A stretch of 64,000 bases of DNA from NCBI RefSeq assembly GCF_004769665.1, contig NZ_RQGG01000043.1:186001-250000 (forward strand). Reading direction: 5' to 3'. The translations under genes and the position numbers were made by a program. This document shows, piece by piece, positions 18,103-26,292 of this stretch. Within the stretch, counting starts at the first letter, position 1. Every line of letters begins with the position of its first letter. Below the pieces are notes generated by a model. That model saw only the letters and a program-made list of their open reading frames with translations. It was not told where the DNA came from and did no database searches. This DNA is from Leptospira kemamanensis (GTDB lineage: Bacteria > Spirochaetota > Leptospiria > Leptospirales > Leptospiraceae).

Positions 18103-20355
18103 TCAACCGTGTTGTTTATGAAGCAACATAGAACGCTTGATGTCTACTAAAGTTTTCGCTCCAGTCACACTCATGGACTGTTTTAGTTCTTCCGAATATT
18201 TTTGTAAAAGAAACCGGATCCCTGCGTCTTCTCCTCCCACAAGGGAAATCGCAACGGGTCTTCCCACAAGAACTGCATCAGCACCAAGGGCGATCATTTT
18301 GAACACATCCATTCCTGATCGAATTCCACCATCCACAAGGACTGGAATTTTTCCTTTGACAACTTCTGCAATTTTGGAAAGGACTCTTGCTGTTCCAGGC
18401 ATTCCATCGAGTACCCGACCTCCATGGTTTGATACCACAATGGCAGAAAATCCTCCTTCCAATGCTAATTTCGCATCTTCTGGATTCATAATTCCTTTTA
18501 AGATAAAGGGGAGTTTTGTTTTTTCCCGAAGTTTTATGAGTTTCTCGAGAGGTCTTGTGACACTAGATAAATTCTTTTGCACCATGGTTTTGAAATTTAC
18601 CGCATCAATGTCCATTCCAATCGCAAACACTCCGTCCGCTTCCGCTTGTAAAAATCGTTCTAGGAGTAAGGATTCATCTTCTCTAGGTTTGCAGATCAGG
18701 ATTCCTTTTCCTGAAACTTTTTTCAAAGCTTCTAACATGATTTTGTATTTTTCTTGTGAGGCGCCATCTCCAAGCCATGCAAGACTTCCATTTTGCGAAA
18801 AGGAACGAAGTACCGTAAGCGCATAATCAGCATCGGTCATGACAAAATTCATATTGGTTCCCACACCAGTCATAGGTGCTGCCATGATGGGAGTTTTTAA
18901 ATCATAACCCAAAAACTGGGTATGAATTTCAGGACTTACATGTTCCCTGATATAACCTGGTAGGATTTTAAATTCAGCAAGGGCTTCATGATTGTCTTGG
19001 AAGGTCTCCATTAGGCCAACCCCACCCATTCCAGGAATGCCAGACGCACAATTTTTTCCATCACATACTTTACAGACCCAACAGATATCTTTTCCAAATC
19101 GAATCCGAGCTTGGTCTCCAATTTCTTTTTCAGTGATCGAAAATTGTTCATCCACTTCAAATTGGATAGTTTCTTTCACTTTTTCAAAAACTTGTTCTGC
19201 ATCCTGTAAAGTATTGGCAACGATGATGACATGACCCGACTTATCAATGTTATTTGTTGGTTCTTTAATGATATCACCAGGTTTGGACTGAAGGAAAACT
19301 TCCGATACACCTTCAATTTTTTTGATCTCTTCTACACCGCGAATGGAGATCAGTTTTCCAGGTTTGGATAATAAGGATCTTTCTATCGAGACTCGATTGA
19401 CTACAGGTTCCAAATTGTCAGGAGTTTCACCAAGAGAGATGAGAAGTGCAGCACGATTTAGATTCACACCCGTGGACAATGGATAAGTGAATGCTGACAT
19501 AAACCCACCTGAAAGTCTTGCCGCAATCTCACCTATTTTCACTCCGTCTTTTGTGACTTTGATATCCCCTTTCCCTGCACCTAAATGGATCCCGAGGGCA
19601 CGCATCCCACCTGCCATCACTCGTTCCACTTCATCCAAAACATCTTTTGGCATCGCCGAAGGCATGTTATGCCCTACTTCAATAAAATAAGGTTCTCTTT
19701 CAATGATCCGGTCCGCAATTCCCGTCATTCGGATTTGCCCTTGGAATGCTAAGGCATCCACGGAGAGTTCTGGGCCTTCCATATATTCTTCTAAAATCAA
19801 TTCGCCTGTGGGACAAAATCGTTTGGCATGACGAAACGCCACTTGTAAATCATCACGGTTTGTGACTTTGATGACACCTCGTGCCCCCATATTATCAGCA
19901 GGTTTCATCACAAGAGGAAAGGTTAACTCATCCAAAGCATCTTTTGCATCTTGCATGGACCAAACAGGTGCAAAACGAGGAATCGGTAATCCAAATTCTT
20001 TTAGGCGTTTTCGCATCTTTACTTTATTGGAAGCAGCTTCTGCATCCACAAAGCGAATCCCGGGTAGTTGTAACGCAGAGGCAACGGCAGCCACCGTCAT
20101 ACTCGCATCGGTTCCAGCTGTGATTACACCATGGATGGTTGTTTTTTGAGAAAACTTCTTTGCCTCGCGCACCATCCCTTCCACGTCCTTTGTCGACATG
20201 ATGATGGTTTCATCTGCGATTTGAAAACCAATCGAAGTGGGATTCATATCGGCCACGACGGTATGAAGGCGCATCGTTTTTGCCGTTTGGATGATGGGAA
20301 CTTGTAACAACCCTCCTCCAATGATGAGGATTGTTTTTCCTTCGACAGATTTCAA
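18103..20355 (-). CDS. ATP-grasp / FMN-dependent alpha-hydroxyacid dehydrogenase fusion
   Basis: A 750-residue two-enzyme fusion. Residues 1-100 form a Rossmann-like preATP-grasp domain (ILIIGGGLLQVPII). Residues about 105-310 are an ATP-grasp domain with FPLVMKPADNMGARGV, LILEEYMEGPE and KIGEIAARLSGG, like carbamoyl-phosphate synthetase or PurK-type carboxylate-amine ligases. A cysteine cluster CWVCKVCDGKNC at 425-436 opens the second half, a lactate-oxidase-like FMN domain with MAAPMTG, VVSNHGGRVLDG, PVLVDGGIRSG and GADAVLVGRP. CxxCxxCDGxxC preceding PGMGG is known from clostridial-type FMN dehydrogenases. A ligase acting on a 2-hydroxy or 2-keto acid is one reading; substrates are unknown. 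The start overlaps the mnmA stop by four bases. Confidence 0.86.
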   Translation of the reverse strand: MKSVEGKTILIIGGGLLQVPIIQTAKTMRLHTVVADMNPTSIGFQIADETIIMSTKDVEGMVREAKKFSQKTTIHGVITAGTDASMTVAAVASALQLPGIRFVDAEAASNKVKMRKRLKEFGLPIPRFAPVWSMQDAKDALDELTFPLVMKPADNMGARGVIKVTNRDDLQVAFRHAKRFCPTGELILEEYMEGPELSVDALAFQGQIRMTGIADRIIEREPYFIEVGHNMPSAMPKDVLDEVERVMAGGMRALGIHLGAGKGDIKVTKDGVKIGEIAARLSGGFMSAFTYPLSTGVNLNRAALLISLGETPDNLEPVVNRVSIERSLLSKPGKLISIRGVEEIKKIEGVSEVFLQSKPGDIIKEPTNNIDKSGHVIIVANTLQDAEQVFEKVKETIQFEVDEQFSITEKEIGDQARIRFGKDICWVCKVCDGKNCASGIPGMGGVGLMETFQDNHEALAEFKILPGYIREHVSPEIHTQFLGYDLKTPIMAAPMTGVGTNMNFVMTDADYALTVLRSFSQNGSLAWLGDGASQEKYKIMLEALKKVSGKGILICKPREDESLLLERFLQAEADGVFAIGMDIDAVNFKTMVQKNLSSVTRPLEKLIKLREKTKLPFILKGIMNPEDAKLALEGGFSAIVVSNHGGRVLDGMPGTARVLSKIAEVVKGKIPVLVDGGIRSGMDVFKMIALGADAVLVGRPVAISLVGGEDAGIRFLLQKYSEELKQSMSVTGAKTLVDIKRSMLLHKQHG

Positions 20356-21494
20356 ATGGGAACACTCTCCCTGGAAACTTCTACGTTTGATTTGATTTTA
20401 CGTGTGATGGATCCTTTTTGGATGATTCCACCTGCAAACAAATAATCTCCGTTTGTTGAGTAAAAAGTTGCGGACTGGCCTGGTGTGACACTTTTCACAT
20501 CTTCCAAAAATTCGACTTTCCAAGTATCACCAAGAGACGTCACCTTACAAAGCACAGGCGCACTTCTGTAGCGAATTTGAACTCGCATTTCTAAAGATTG
20601 TCCTTTTGGCAATGGTGCTAATGCTTGGTAAGTAATCTCTTCTAATACAAAAGATTCCGATACGGTTTCTTCTTCTTCGCCGAGAACAACAGTTCCATCA
20701 TCTTCAATGGAAAGAACATAGAGTGGATTTTTCCAAGCGATCCCAAGTCCTTTCCTTTGGCCTATCGTAAATCCTTCTTTTCCTTGATGTTTGCCAATGA
20801 TTTGGCCGGATGCTAATTTAAAAAATCCTGGGGTAAATTCCATTCCCTTTTTTTTAAGGAAGGACCTATAATCATTTTCAGGGATAAAACAAATTTCTTG
20901 TGACTCGGGTTTTTCAGCGACAGGAAGTCCCATACGTTTGGCGATTTCTCGCACTTGGGATTTGTCCATTTCTCCCAAAGGGAAAACTGTATTTTTAATA
21001 TTCTCTTGCGACAAACCGTACAAATAGTACGCCTGATTTTTTTTCATATCTACGGCATTACGGATCGCATAACGACCGTCTACCTCGATGACTCGTGCAT
21101 AATGGCCAGTGGCAATTTTATCAATGCCTAATTTTTTGGCTTGTTCGAAGAGAGCACCAAACTTCACAAAGGTGTTACACTCTACGCAAGGGTTTGGAGT
21201 TCGTCCATCTTTGTAGTCGCTGATAAAACGATCGATCACTCGTTCCCCAAATACCTTTTCCATCTTAATTACGTAAAATGGAATGTTTAAAGAAAGACCT
21301 ACATCGCGGGCATCCCGGATATCTTCTGGGGAACAACAGGATTTTTTAGTGGTATCACAGGCGGGAGCTTCATATTCCCAAGTCCTAAGGTTCACACCGA
21401 TGACATCGTAACCTGCTTCCATGAGAAGTCCTGCCGCCACTGCACTGTCGACTCCACCACTCATCGCCACTATGATTTTTTCTTTTTCTTTCAC
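20352..21494 (-). CDS. mnmA: tRNA-specific 2-thiouridylase MnmA
   Basis: A 380-residue enzyme that thiolates U34 of tRNA-Lys, -Glu and -Gln. It has the PP-loop SGGVDSAVAAGLL, the catalytic cysteine in NPCVECNTFVKFG, the second cysteine in SQEICFIP and the C-terminal barrel ending near FLEDVKSVTPGQS. The start is the GTG at 21494, one base after the stop of the upstream lipoprotein gene; reading frame further upstream is open but unlike MnmA. The downstream fusion gene overlaps its stop (ATGA), so they are co-translated. Confidence 0.93.
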   Translation of the reverse strand: MKEKEKIIVAMSGGVDSAVAAGLLMEAGYDVIGVNLRTWEYEAPACDTTKKSCCSPEDIRDARDVGLSLNIPFYVIKMEKVFGERVIDRFISDYKDGRTPNPCVECNTFVKFGALFEQAKKLGIDKIATGHYARVIEVDGRYAIRNAVDMKKNQAYYLYGLSQENIKNTVFPLGEMDKSQVREIAKRMGLPVAEKPESQEICFIPENDYRSFLKKKGMEFTPGFFKLASGQIIGKHQGKEGFTIGQRKGLGIAWKNPLYVLSIEDDGTVVLGEEEETVSESFVLEEITYQALAPLPKGQSLEMRVQIRYRSAPVLCKVTSLGDTWKVEFLEDVKSVTPGQSATFYSTNGDYLFAGGIIQKGSITRKIKSNVEVSRESVPI

Positions 21495-21495
21495 C

Positions 21496-22422
21496 TTAGT
21501 TCTCTTGGTGGATGATCCCGATGCGTTTCTTTGAAAAATCCCAAAACAGAGGACGAGTCCGAAGAACACCAAGGCCGATCACCCAAACCTCTTCCTTATC
21601 CTTGTCCCCCGATAAATCGAAATTCTCAAGTGAAATTCCTGTAAGAAATTGAACCTTCTGGTATTCTTCTCGAAATCCAGATTTGGCAAAGAGAGTGAGT
21701 GGTTCTCTACTTTGCCAGTGGTCGAGGGAAAGAATCCGATTGCCGGGCCGAAATACTCTTTTTTCCCCCAGGAATTCATCTCTTTCTCCTTTTGGCAGAA
21801 GACTCAGGGATGCTCCCGTATCCAAATGGGCATAGGACAAAAAGGATTTGGGGTATTCAAACTGAACATAGGAATGTTCGCCTTTTTGTTTGGTAGAAAG
21901 GATTTTTAATCCAGTGCCAAGGTAGGCATCGGGGTGGTCACAAAACGGGGAATCTCCCGAAAACCAATACAAGAGATTTCCATCCCAAAACACACAAGAA
22001 CTGCGAAAAGCATCGAGTCCAAGTAAACCTTGGATGCCATCCGGTAAAATTCCTTCCCCCCGTCGAATGGTGAGTTTTTTTTCACCAATTTGAAATTCCT
22101 TCGCGTATAAGGAATCACTCCCTTCATAAAAACTAATGTCAGAACCTGTGTCCCATAAAAAAGAAAAGGTTTCTCCCCCGGACTGAAATCCAAGTAACAA
22201 TAAAGAAATTCCAGTATCTAACACTTGTATTTTGGTGTGAGGAGGAAGGGATCTCGGAAAAATAAATTCTCGTTGGGACGGTTGAGAAGAATGGGAAGGA
22301 GGCGAAACCCTCGGCGATGGATCTTTTAGAGCATCGTTACGTGTTGGGTTTGGCAGACACATCCCAACACTGATGGATAGGATTACTAAACCAATTTTTT
22401 GATACAACGAGAGTGTGGGCAT
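21496..22422 (-). CDS. Lipoprotein with two aspartic-protease (DTG) lobes
   Basis: A 308-residue envelope protein with signal LVILSISVGMC, lipidation expected at Cys22. It carries two DTG motifs: SFLWDTGSDISF (Asp91) and SYAHLDTGASLSLL (Asp201), each followed by a hydrophobic-hydrophobic-Gly element (IQGLLGLDAFRSS; VWVIGLGVLRTRPLFWDF). That is the duplicated plan of pepsin-type aspartic peptidases, but the Asp-Asp spacing is about 110 residues against about 180 in pepsin, so each lobe is retropepsin-sized. An active bilobal protease is inferred, not shown. Its 5' end overlaps the 3' end of a small gene by 37 bases. Confidence 0.72.
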   Translation of the reverse strand: MPTLSLYQKIGLVILSISVGMCLPNPTRNDALKDPSPRVSPPSHSSQPSQREFIFPRSLPPHTKIQVLDTGISLLLLGFQSGGETFSFLWDTGSDISFYEGSDSLYAKEFQIGEKKLTIRRGEGILPDGIQGLLGLDAFRSSCVFWDGNLLYWFSGDSPFCDHPDAYLGTGLKILSTKQKGEHSYVQFEYPKSFLSYAHLDTGASLSLLPKGERDEFLGEKRVFRPGNRILSLDHWQSREPLTLFAKSGFREEYQKVQFLTGISLENFDLSGDKDKEEVWVIGLGVLRTRPLFWDFSKKRIGIIHQEN

Positions 22423-22613
22423 CTAGAATAATCTACCGTACAATCTCTGTATTCAATTCCAGTATTGGCATCTTTGGATTTGTATTCAATGAAACAAGAG
22501 TAAGGTTGGAAATTAAACGAAGACAAACCCAGAGCTCGGTTTCGAATGGATTCATATACATCCGAGGGAACGGAAGGTGAAAGGTCTTTGAGTAGGTATG
22601 CAGGTTCTGCCAT
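22386..22613 (-). CDS. Small cysteine-containing protein
   Basis: A 75-residue protein with no signal peptide; the second half contains four cysteines in YSCFIEYKS, YRDCTVDYSRC and SRCIKK, suggesting metal binding or disulfides. A purine-rich GGGTAGAG lies ahead of its ATG. It lies between the GGDEF gene (22 bases downstream on the same strand) and the DTG lipoprotein, whose start it overlaps. Not recognised; it could be a spurious frame, but composition and placement look coding. Confidence 0.55.
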   Translation of the reverse strand: MAEPAYLLKDLSPSVPSDVYESIRNRALGLSSFNFQPYSCFIEYKSKDANTGIEYRDCTVDYSRCPHSRCIKKLV

Positions 22614-22635
22614 ACTCTACCCATCGGCAAATTTC

Positions 22636-23697
22636 CTAATCTTTATAACAAATTGTGCGGTTTCGACCAGAATGTTTGGCTTGGTAAAGAGCCTTATCTG
22701 CCCGTTCGATGAGATCCTTGTTATTGCGGTCAGTGGATCGAAAGCTCGAAACCCCCACGGACAATGTCACTTTTAAGTCAGTATCATCATTCGGATTTTT
22801 CACAACCATCGCTTCTACTGCTTTCCGAATTTCTTCGCCTTTGGCAATGGCTTCTTCTTCTGTGGCACCTGGCATCACAAGACAAAACTCTTCCCCACCA
22901 TAACGCGCAGGGATATGATGGCGCTGCGCTTTCCCAATGAGTTGTTTTGCAACTTCAATGAGTACGACGTCCCCTGCTTGGTGGCCATAGGTATCATTGA
23001 ATGTTTTGAATTTGTCCACGTCGGTAAAAAGAAGGGATAATTTTGTGCCTTTTTTACGACAACGTTCCATCTCTTCTTTCAGTTTGGTTTGGAAGTAGTG
23101 ATGGATTTTTAGACCCGTCATCATATCCACAGTGGCAAGTTCATAGAGTCTTGCATTGTCCACAGCAATCCCTGCGAGGTTGGCAAGGGTTGTCATAAAT
23201 TCTTTTTCATCTTCCAAAAATTCTTCGGAAGTCATTTTGTCCCCAAGGACAAGTAATCCATTGACCTTACCCTTTGCATTCAGAGGGACTAGGATTTCTG
23301 CTCCCATTTTACGTAGGTAAACAATATCAGGGATTTTGTTTAACATTTCCATCTGCAGGATTTGGTCCATGGTGATGGCTTTTGGTTTTTCTTCAAAATA
23401 ATGGATGAGAGGACTATCGATTTTGATTTCGTAGTTTTGTTCGTCTGGGCTTAACTCAAATCCTTTGATGGATTGAGGTTCCAATTTGAAAATCCCTAAG
23501 TCAATTTCAGGTTCCAAATACATGGCAGCATGAAGAGTTTGTAACTGCGCCAAACAGATGTTAAGAATTGCATCAATTAAATACTTATAGTCTAACGTGG
23601 AGTTTAATGCACGGGAGATTTCCAGTAGTTGTTTTTGGTCGTAGATTTTTTTTTCGTAATGCTCAAAAACGATATCAGTGTTTTCTTTAAAAGACAA
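22636..23697 (-). CDS. GAF-GGDEF diguanylate cyclase
   Basis: A 353-residue cytoplasmic protein. A short coiled coil (EHYEKKIYDQKQLLEISRAL) leads into a GAF sensor domain (about 30-180) and a GGDEF domain with DVDKFKTFNDTYGHQAGD and the active-site loop ARYGGEEFCLVMPG. GGEEF is a functional signature for making cyclic di-GMP from GTP. The position where an inhibitory I-site RxxD would lie reads RHHI, so product inhibition is probably absent. The start is a TTG at 23697 with GGCGG upstream, inside an inverted repeat. The GAF ligand is unknown. Confidence 0.9.
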   Translation of the reverse strand: MSFKENTDIVFEHYEKKIYDQKQLLEISRALNSTLDYKYLIDAILNICLAQLQTLHAAMYLEPEIDLGIFKLEPQSIKGFELSPDEQNYEIKIDSPLIHYFEEKPKAITMDQILQMEMLNKIPDIVYLRKMGAEILVPLNAKGKVNGLLVLGDKMTSEEFLEDEKEFMTTLANLAGIAVDNARLYELATVDMMTGLKIHHYFQTKLKEEMERCRKKGTKLSLLFTDVDKFKTFNDTYGHQAGDVVLIEVAKQLIGKAQRHHIPARYGGEEFCLVMPGATEEEAIAKGEEIRKAVEAMVVKNPNDDTDLKVTLSVGVSSFRSTDRNNKDLIERADKALYQAKHSGRNRTICYKD

Positions 23698-23703
23698 AAC
23701 GCA

Positions 23704-23772
23704 CCGCCAGAATTCTATATAAGATAGGAATCATTCGCTATATTTGACGCCTGTAAAGTAAGATTTTGGCGG
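23704..23772. repeat. Inverted repeat upstream of the GGDEF gene
   Basis: CCGCCAGAAT at 23704-23713 and ATTTTGGCGG at 23763-23772 are inverted copies matching at nine of ten positions. On the minus strand the copy near the gene contains GGCGG, the probable ribosome binding site for the TTG start. If transcription starts upstream of both arms, pairing would hide that site; otherwise it may be a protein-binding site. Confidence 0.4.
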
Positions 23773-23826
23773 AAATCGATAAATTTCAGGAAAGGGAAAG
23801 ATTTGAAAGTTTCTTCTTTCATTGTG

Positions 23827-23854
23827 TTGACAATAATCGAATCTTAAAAACAAT
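23827..23854 (+). promoter_or_regulatory. Promoter of the initiator tRNA
   Basis: A perfect -35 TTGACA (23827-23832), a 16-base spacer and a weaker -10 AACAAT (23849-23854) lie 10 bases before the tRNA 5' end, the normal distance for a tRNA promoter. Confidence 0.55.
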
Positions 23855-23862
23855 GGTCGTAT

Positions 23863-23937
<75 letters not shown>

Positions 23938-23943
23938 CCGTTA

Positions 23944-24735
23944 TCATCCCTTTCCCAATTCCTTACTTCTCTCTGTTGCCCGTCGAACGGCATCACGCAC
24001 TGCGGTGGAAAAGCCACCTCTCTCCAATGCATCAAGCCCGTGGATCGTTGTTCCTCCTGGCGAAGTCACCCAGTTTCTCACTTCCATAGGATGAAGAGCT
24101 TTGTCTTTGGCTTTCAGTTCCCGAAAATAAACAAGGGTTCCTTCGATGGTTTCCATCGCAAGACCGAGTGCTTCTTCATAACTGAGACCCTCTTGTAACC
24201 CAGCTTCTGCCATCGCTTGCAAAAAGGTAAGCACATACGCAGGTCCCGAACCAGAAAGCCCAGTGACGGCATCCATCAGGGATTCTTTTCCGATGCGAAC
24301 CGACTCCCCCATTCCAAATAACAGTCGTTCTACGTGAGTAACGGCTTGGTCTTCACAATAATATCCCAACGCTCCCCGATTGGAAACAAGGGGCAAATTG
24401 GGCATCACTCGGACACAAGTGGAAGTATTGGGACTAGACTGAACGAGTTGCGAATACGATATCCCTGCCGCAATGGAGACAAAAATAGCTGGTTTTTGAA
24501 ACTCACCTAAGACTGGTTCAACAAGTCCTGGCTTCACCGCAATGACAAAAAGAGTCGCCTCTTTTTCTAAAGCATCAATCGTAGAAACAAGTGTGACTCC
24601 CTCTATAGGAGAAACTTTTAGATTGGGATCAAAAGCATAAACCTTTGTTCCTTGGGAAGTGAGAGCTTTTGCCATCGCTCCCCCCATCTTTCCAAGTCCA
24701 ACCATTCCAACAGATTTAAACGGAGTGTGTGCCAT
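23944..24735 (-). CDS. proC: Pyrroline-5-carboxylate reductase
   Basis: A 263-residue NAD(P)H enzyme making proline from pyrroline-5-carboxylate. The Rossmann motif GMVGLGKMGGAMAKAL is N-terminal; the substrate loop is VTGLSGSGPAYVLTFLQAM and the C-terminal region has TSPGGTTIHGLDALE, all diagnostic of ProC. The ATG at 24735 has GGAG nine bases upstream and lies inside the 3' end of the YggS-type gene (20-base overlap), a common bacterial pairing. Confidence 0.94.
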   Translation of the reverse strand: MAHTPFKSVGMVGLGKMGGAMAKALTSQGTKVYAFDPNLKVSPIEGVTLVSTIDALEKEATLFVIAVKPGLVEPVLGEFQKPAIFVSIAAGISYSQLVQSSPNTSTCVRVMPNLPLVSNRGALGYYCEDQAVTHVERLLFGMGESVRIGKESLMDAVTGLSGSGPAYVLTFLQAMAEAGLQEGLSYEEALGLAMETIEGTLVYFRELKAKDKALHPMEVRNWVTSPGGTTIHGLDALERGGFSTAVRDAVRRATERSKELGKG

Positions 24736-25414
24736 AATCTCTTTCTCCAAATATTTTTGATCCTATCCGAACATAATCTGATCCAAGTGTGACGGCTAAA
24801 GTATAATCCCCACTCATACCCATCGAGAGTTTTTGGTTTGGGAAATATTCGTCACGAAACTGAGAGAGTTTTGTAAACACTTCCTTAGTTTCTAAAAGAT
24901 CTCCCGAAGAAGGTCCCATTCCCATAAATCCTTCCCAAAAACAGAACTCATTTTGGTAACTTGGTAACATTTCTTTTTTTTCCCGTAAGGTTTCTAAACT
25001 AAAACCATGTTTGGTTTGTTCAGCTGTGAGATTTGTTTGTAAAAAATAACGAATTGTCTTTTTTTCTTTTTCCGCTCGTTTTAATAATTCCGCGAGACTA
25101 GAAAAGGAACCTACTCCATGAGTATATGAAAAAACACCAAATAACTTGCGTAAGGTTCCTGATTGCACGGGACCAATATGATGCACATGCACACTGGATT
25201 CCGATTCTGGAAATTCTTCTCGTAACCGAGTGAACTTATCAATCGCTTCGGGAATGTAGTTTTCGCCAAACTCACGGATTCCCTGTAAGTATGCTTCTCG
25301 AATCACTTCATATGGTTTCGTTTTGGAAACAGCGATGAGTGTGGGAGGATTTTCCTCCCGACCAGATTTGATTTCGTTTTGGATGGACTGGTAAGTCGTG
25401 ATGTAATCAGCCAC
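24716..25414 (-). CDS. PLP homeostasis protein, YggS/PROSC family
   Basis: A 232-residue single-domain fold-type III PLP-binding protein that buffers pyridoxal phosphate. The PLP lysine is in LIAVSKTKP, followed by GIREFGENYIPEA, HHIGPVQSG and SMGMSGDYTLAVTLGSDYVRIGS (phosphate-binding end, split here only for description), all family hallmarks. Usual length. The start is GTG at 25414, two bases after the upstream stop. The HIGPVQSG stretch replaces the more usual HFIGxLQxNK. Confidence 0.9.
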   Translation of the reverse strand: MADYITTYQSIQNEIKSGREENPPTLIAVSKTKPYEVIREAYLQGIREFGENYIPEAIDKFTRLREEFPESESSVHVHHIGPVQSGTLRKLFGVFSYTHGVGSFSSLAELLKRAEKEKKTIRYFLQTNLTAEQTKHGFSLETLREKKEMLPSYQNEFCFWEGFMGMGPSSGDLLETKEVFTKLSQFRDEYFPNQKLSMGMSGDYTLAVTLGSDYVRIGSKIFGERDYGTHSV

Positions 25415-25416
25415 GA

Positions 25417-26223
25417 TTACTTAGCTAAAGCTTTTTCTAAAGAATCAATTCTACGTTCGATTTCCAAAAATCGTTTTTCATTTCGATCGTTTTGGGTATT
25501 CAACTTTTGTTCCACTTCTTTCATGCGAACTTCGAGTTGTGAATTTTGACCACTGGATGAGGAAGTTGTTTTTTTGCTAACGCTCGTAACTCTCGGTTCT
25601 GTTCTTTGAGTTTTTCGTTTGGAACTGAGGGATGATTTTTTTGATTTTGTTTTGGAACTGACAACGGTAGAATCTTTTTCTCGGTTTTCTTTTTTGGATT
25701 TAGAAACCGTTTTTTTAGGTTCCGCAAATGAATCAGTCTCTTCTATGATGGTATCTTTTTTAGAAGTGACAGATTGTTTATTGTCTGTGTCATTTGTTTT
25801 TGTTTTAGAGGAAGTTTTCTCTTTGTCTTGGGGAGAGATTTGTTCTTCGACTTTTTCTATTTTCTCTTGGAGTCTTTGCCCACTATCTTTTGGTTCTTTG
25901 GTTTTGGCACCAGACACAGAAACAGACCTTGGTCGTTCCGAATCCGGTTCCATATCCTCTAAACTTGGCAATTCCGGAAGGCTAGAGCGGTCTTCCAAAG
26001 AATTCCGACCTTCCCCTTCCCGGAGAGAATCTTTTGGAGGAGGGATTGTTTCCGGAGATTTTGCAATTTCTCGGTCCATCATCTCCACATCTTTGTTTTT
26101 TCCGATGGTTTGGAGCTTTTGGTAAATTTCGTTTCTATAGATAAATGCGAAAATGAACGATGAAAGAAGTAGGACCACTAGAATGGCAGTTGTGAGTATT
26201 TTCAAATTGTCGCGGCGGCCCAT
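25417..26223 (-). CDS. Single-pass membrane protein with coiled-coil end
   Basis: A 268-residue protein: short cytoplasmic basic N-terminus, one transmembrane segment (ILTTAILVVLLLSSFIFAFI), then about 190 residues of Ser/Lys/Thr/Glu low complexity, and a C-terminal coiled coil (RMKEVEQKLNTQNDRNEKRF onward). Function unknown; the layout suggests a periplasmic tether or scaffold. It ends two bases before the YggS-type gene. Confidence 0.66.
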   Translation of the reverse strand: MGRRDNLKILTTAILVVLLLSSFIFAFIYRNEIYQKLQTIGKNKDVEMMDREIAKSPETIPPPKDSLREGEGRNSLEDRSSLPELPSLEDMEPDSERPRSVSVSGAKTKEPKDSGQRLQEKIEKVEEQISPQDKEKTSSKTKTNDTDNKQSVTSKKDTIIEETDSFAEPKKTVSKSKKENREKDSTVVSSKTKSKKSSLSSKRKTQRTEPRVTSVSKKTTSSSSGQNSQLEVRMKEVEQKLNTQNDRNEKRFLEIERRIDSLEKALAK

Positions 26224-26292
26224 GACGTGCGGATTCCTTTCCTTTGATACGGATAGAGTACACGTTTTTGCGCTTTCGAAAAGTGAGAAATC

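Noticed and set aside
18137..18826. A 229-codon open frame antisense to the FMN domain
   Set aside because: The minus-strand frame has clear FMN dehydrogenase motifs; the antisense product has none.
22433..22630. A 65-codon minus-strand frame overlapping the small Cys protein
   Set aside because: Ends early, has no good start, and the other frame has more protein-like composition.
25619..26125. A 168-codon open frame antisense to the coiled-coil membrane protein
   Set aside because: Serine/phenylalanine-rich shadow of low-complexity Lys/Ser/Glu codons.
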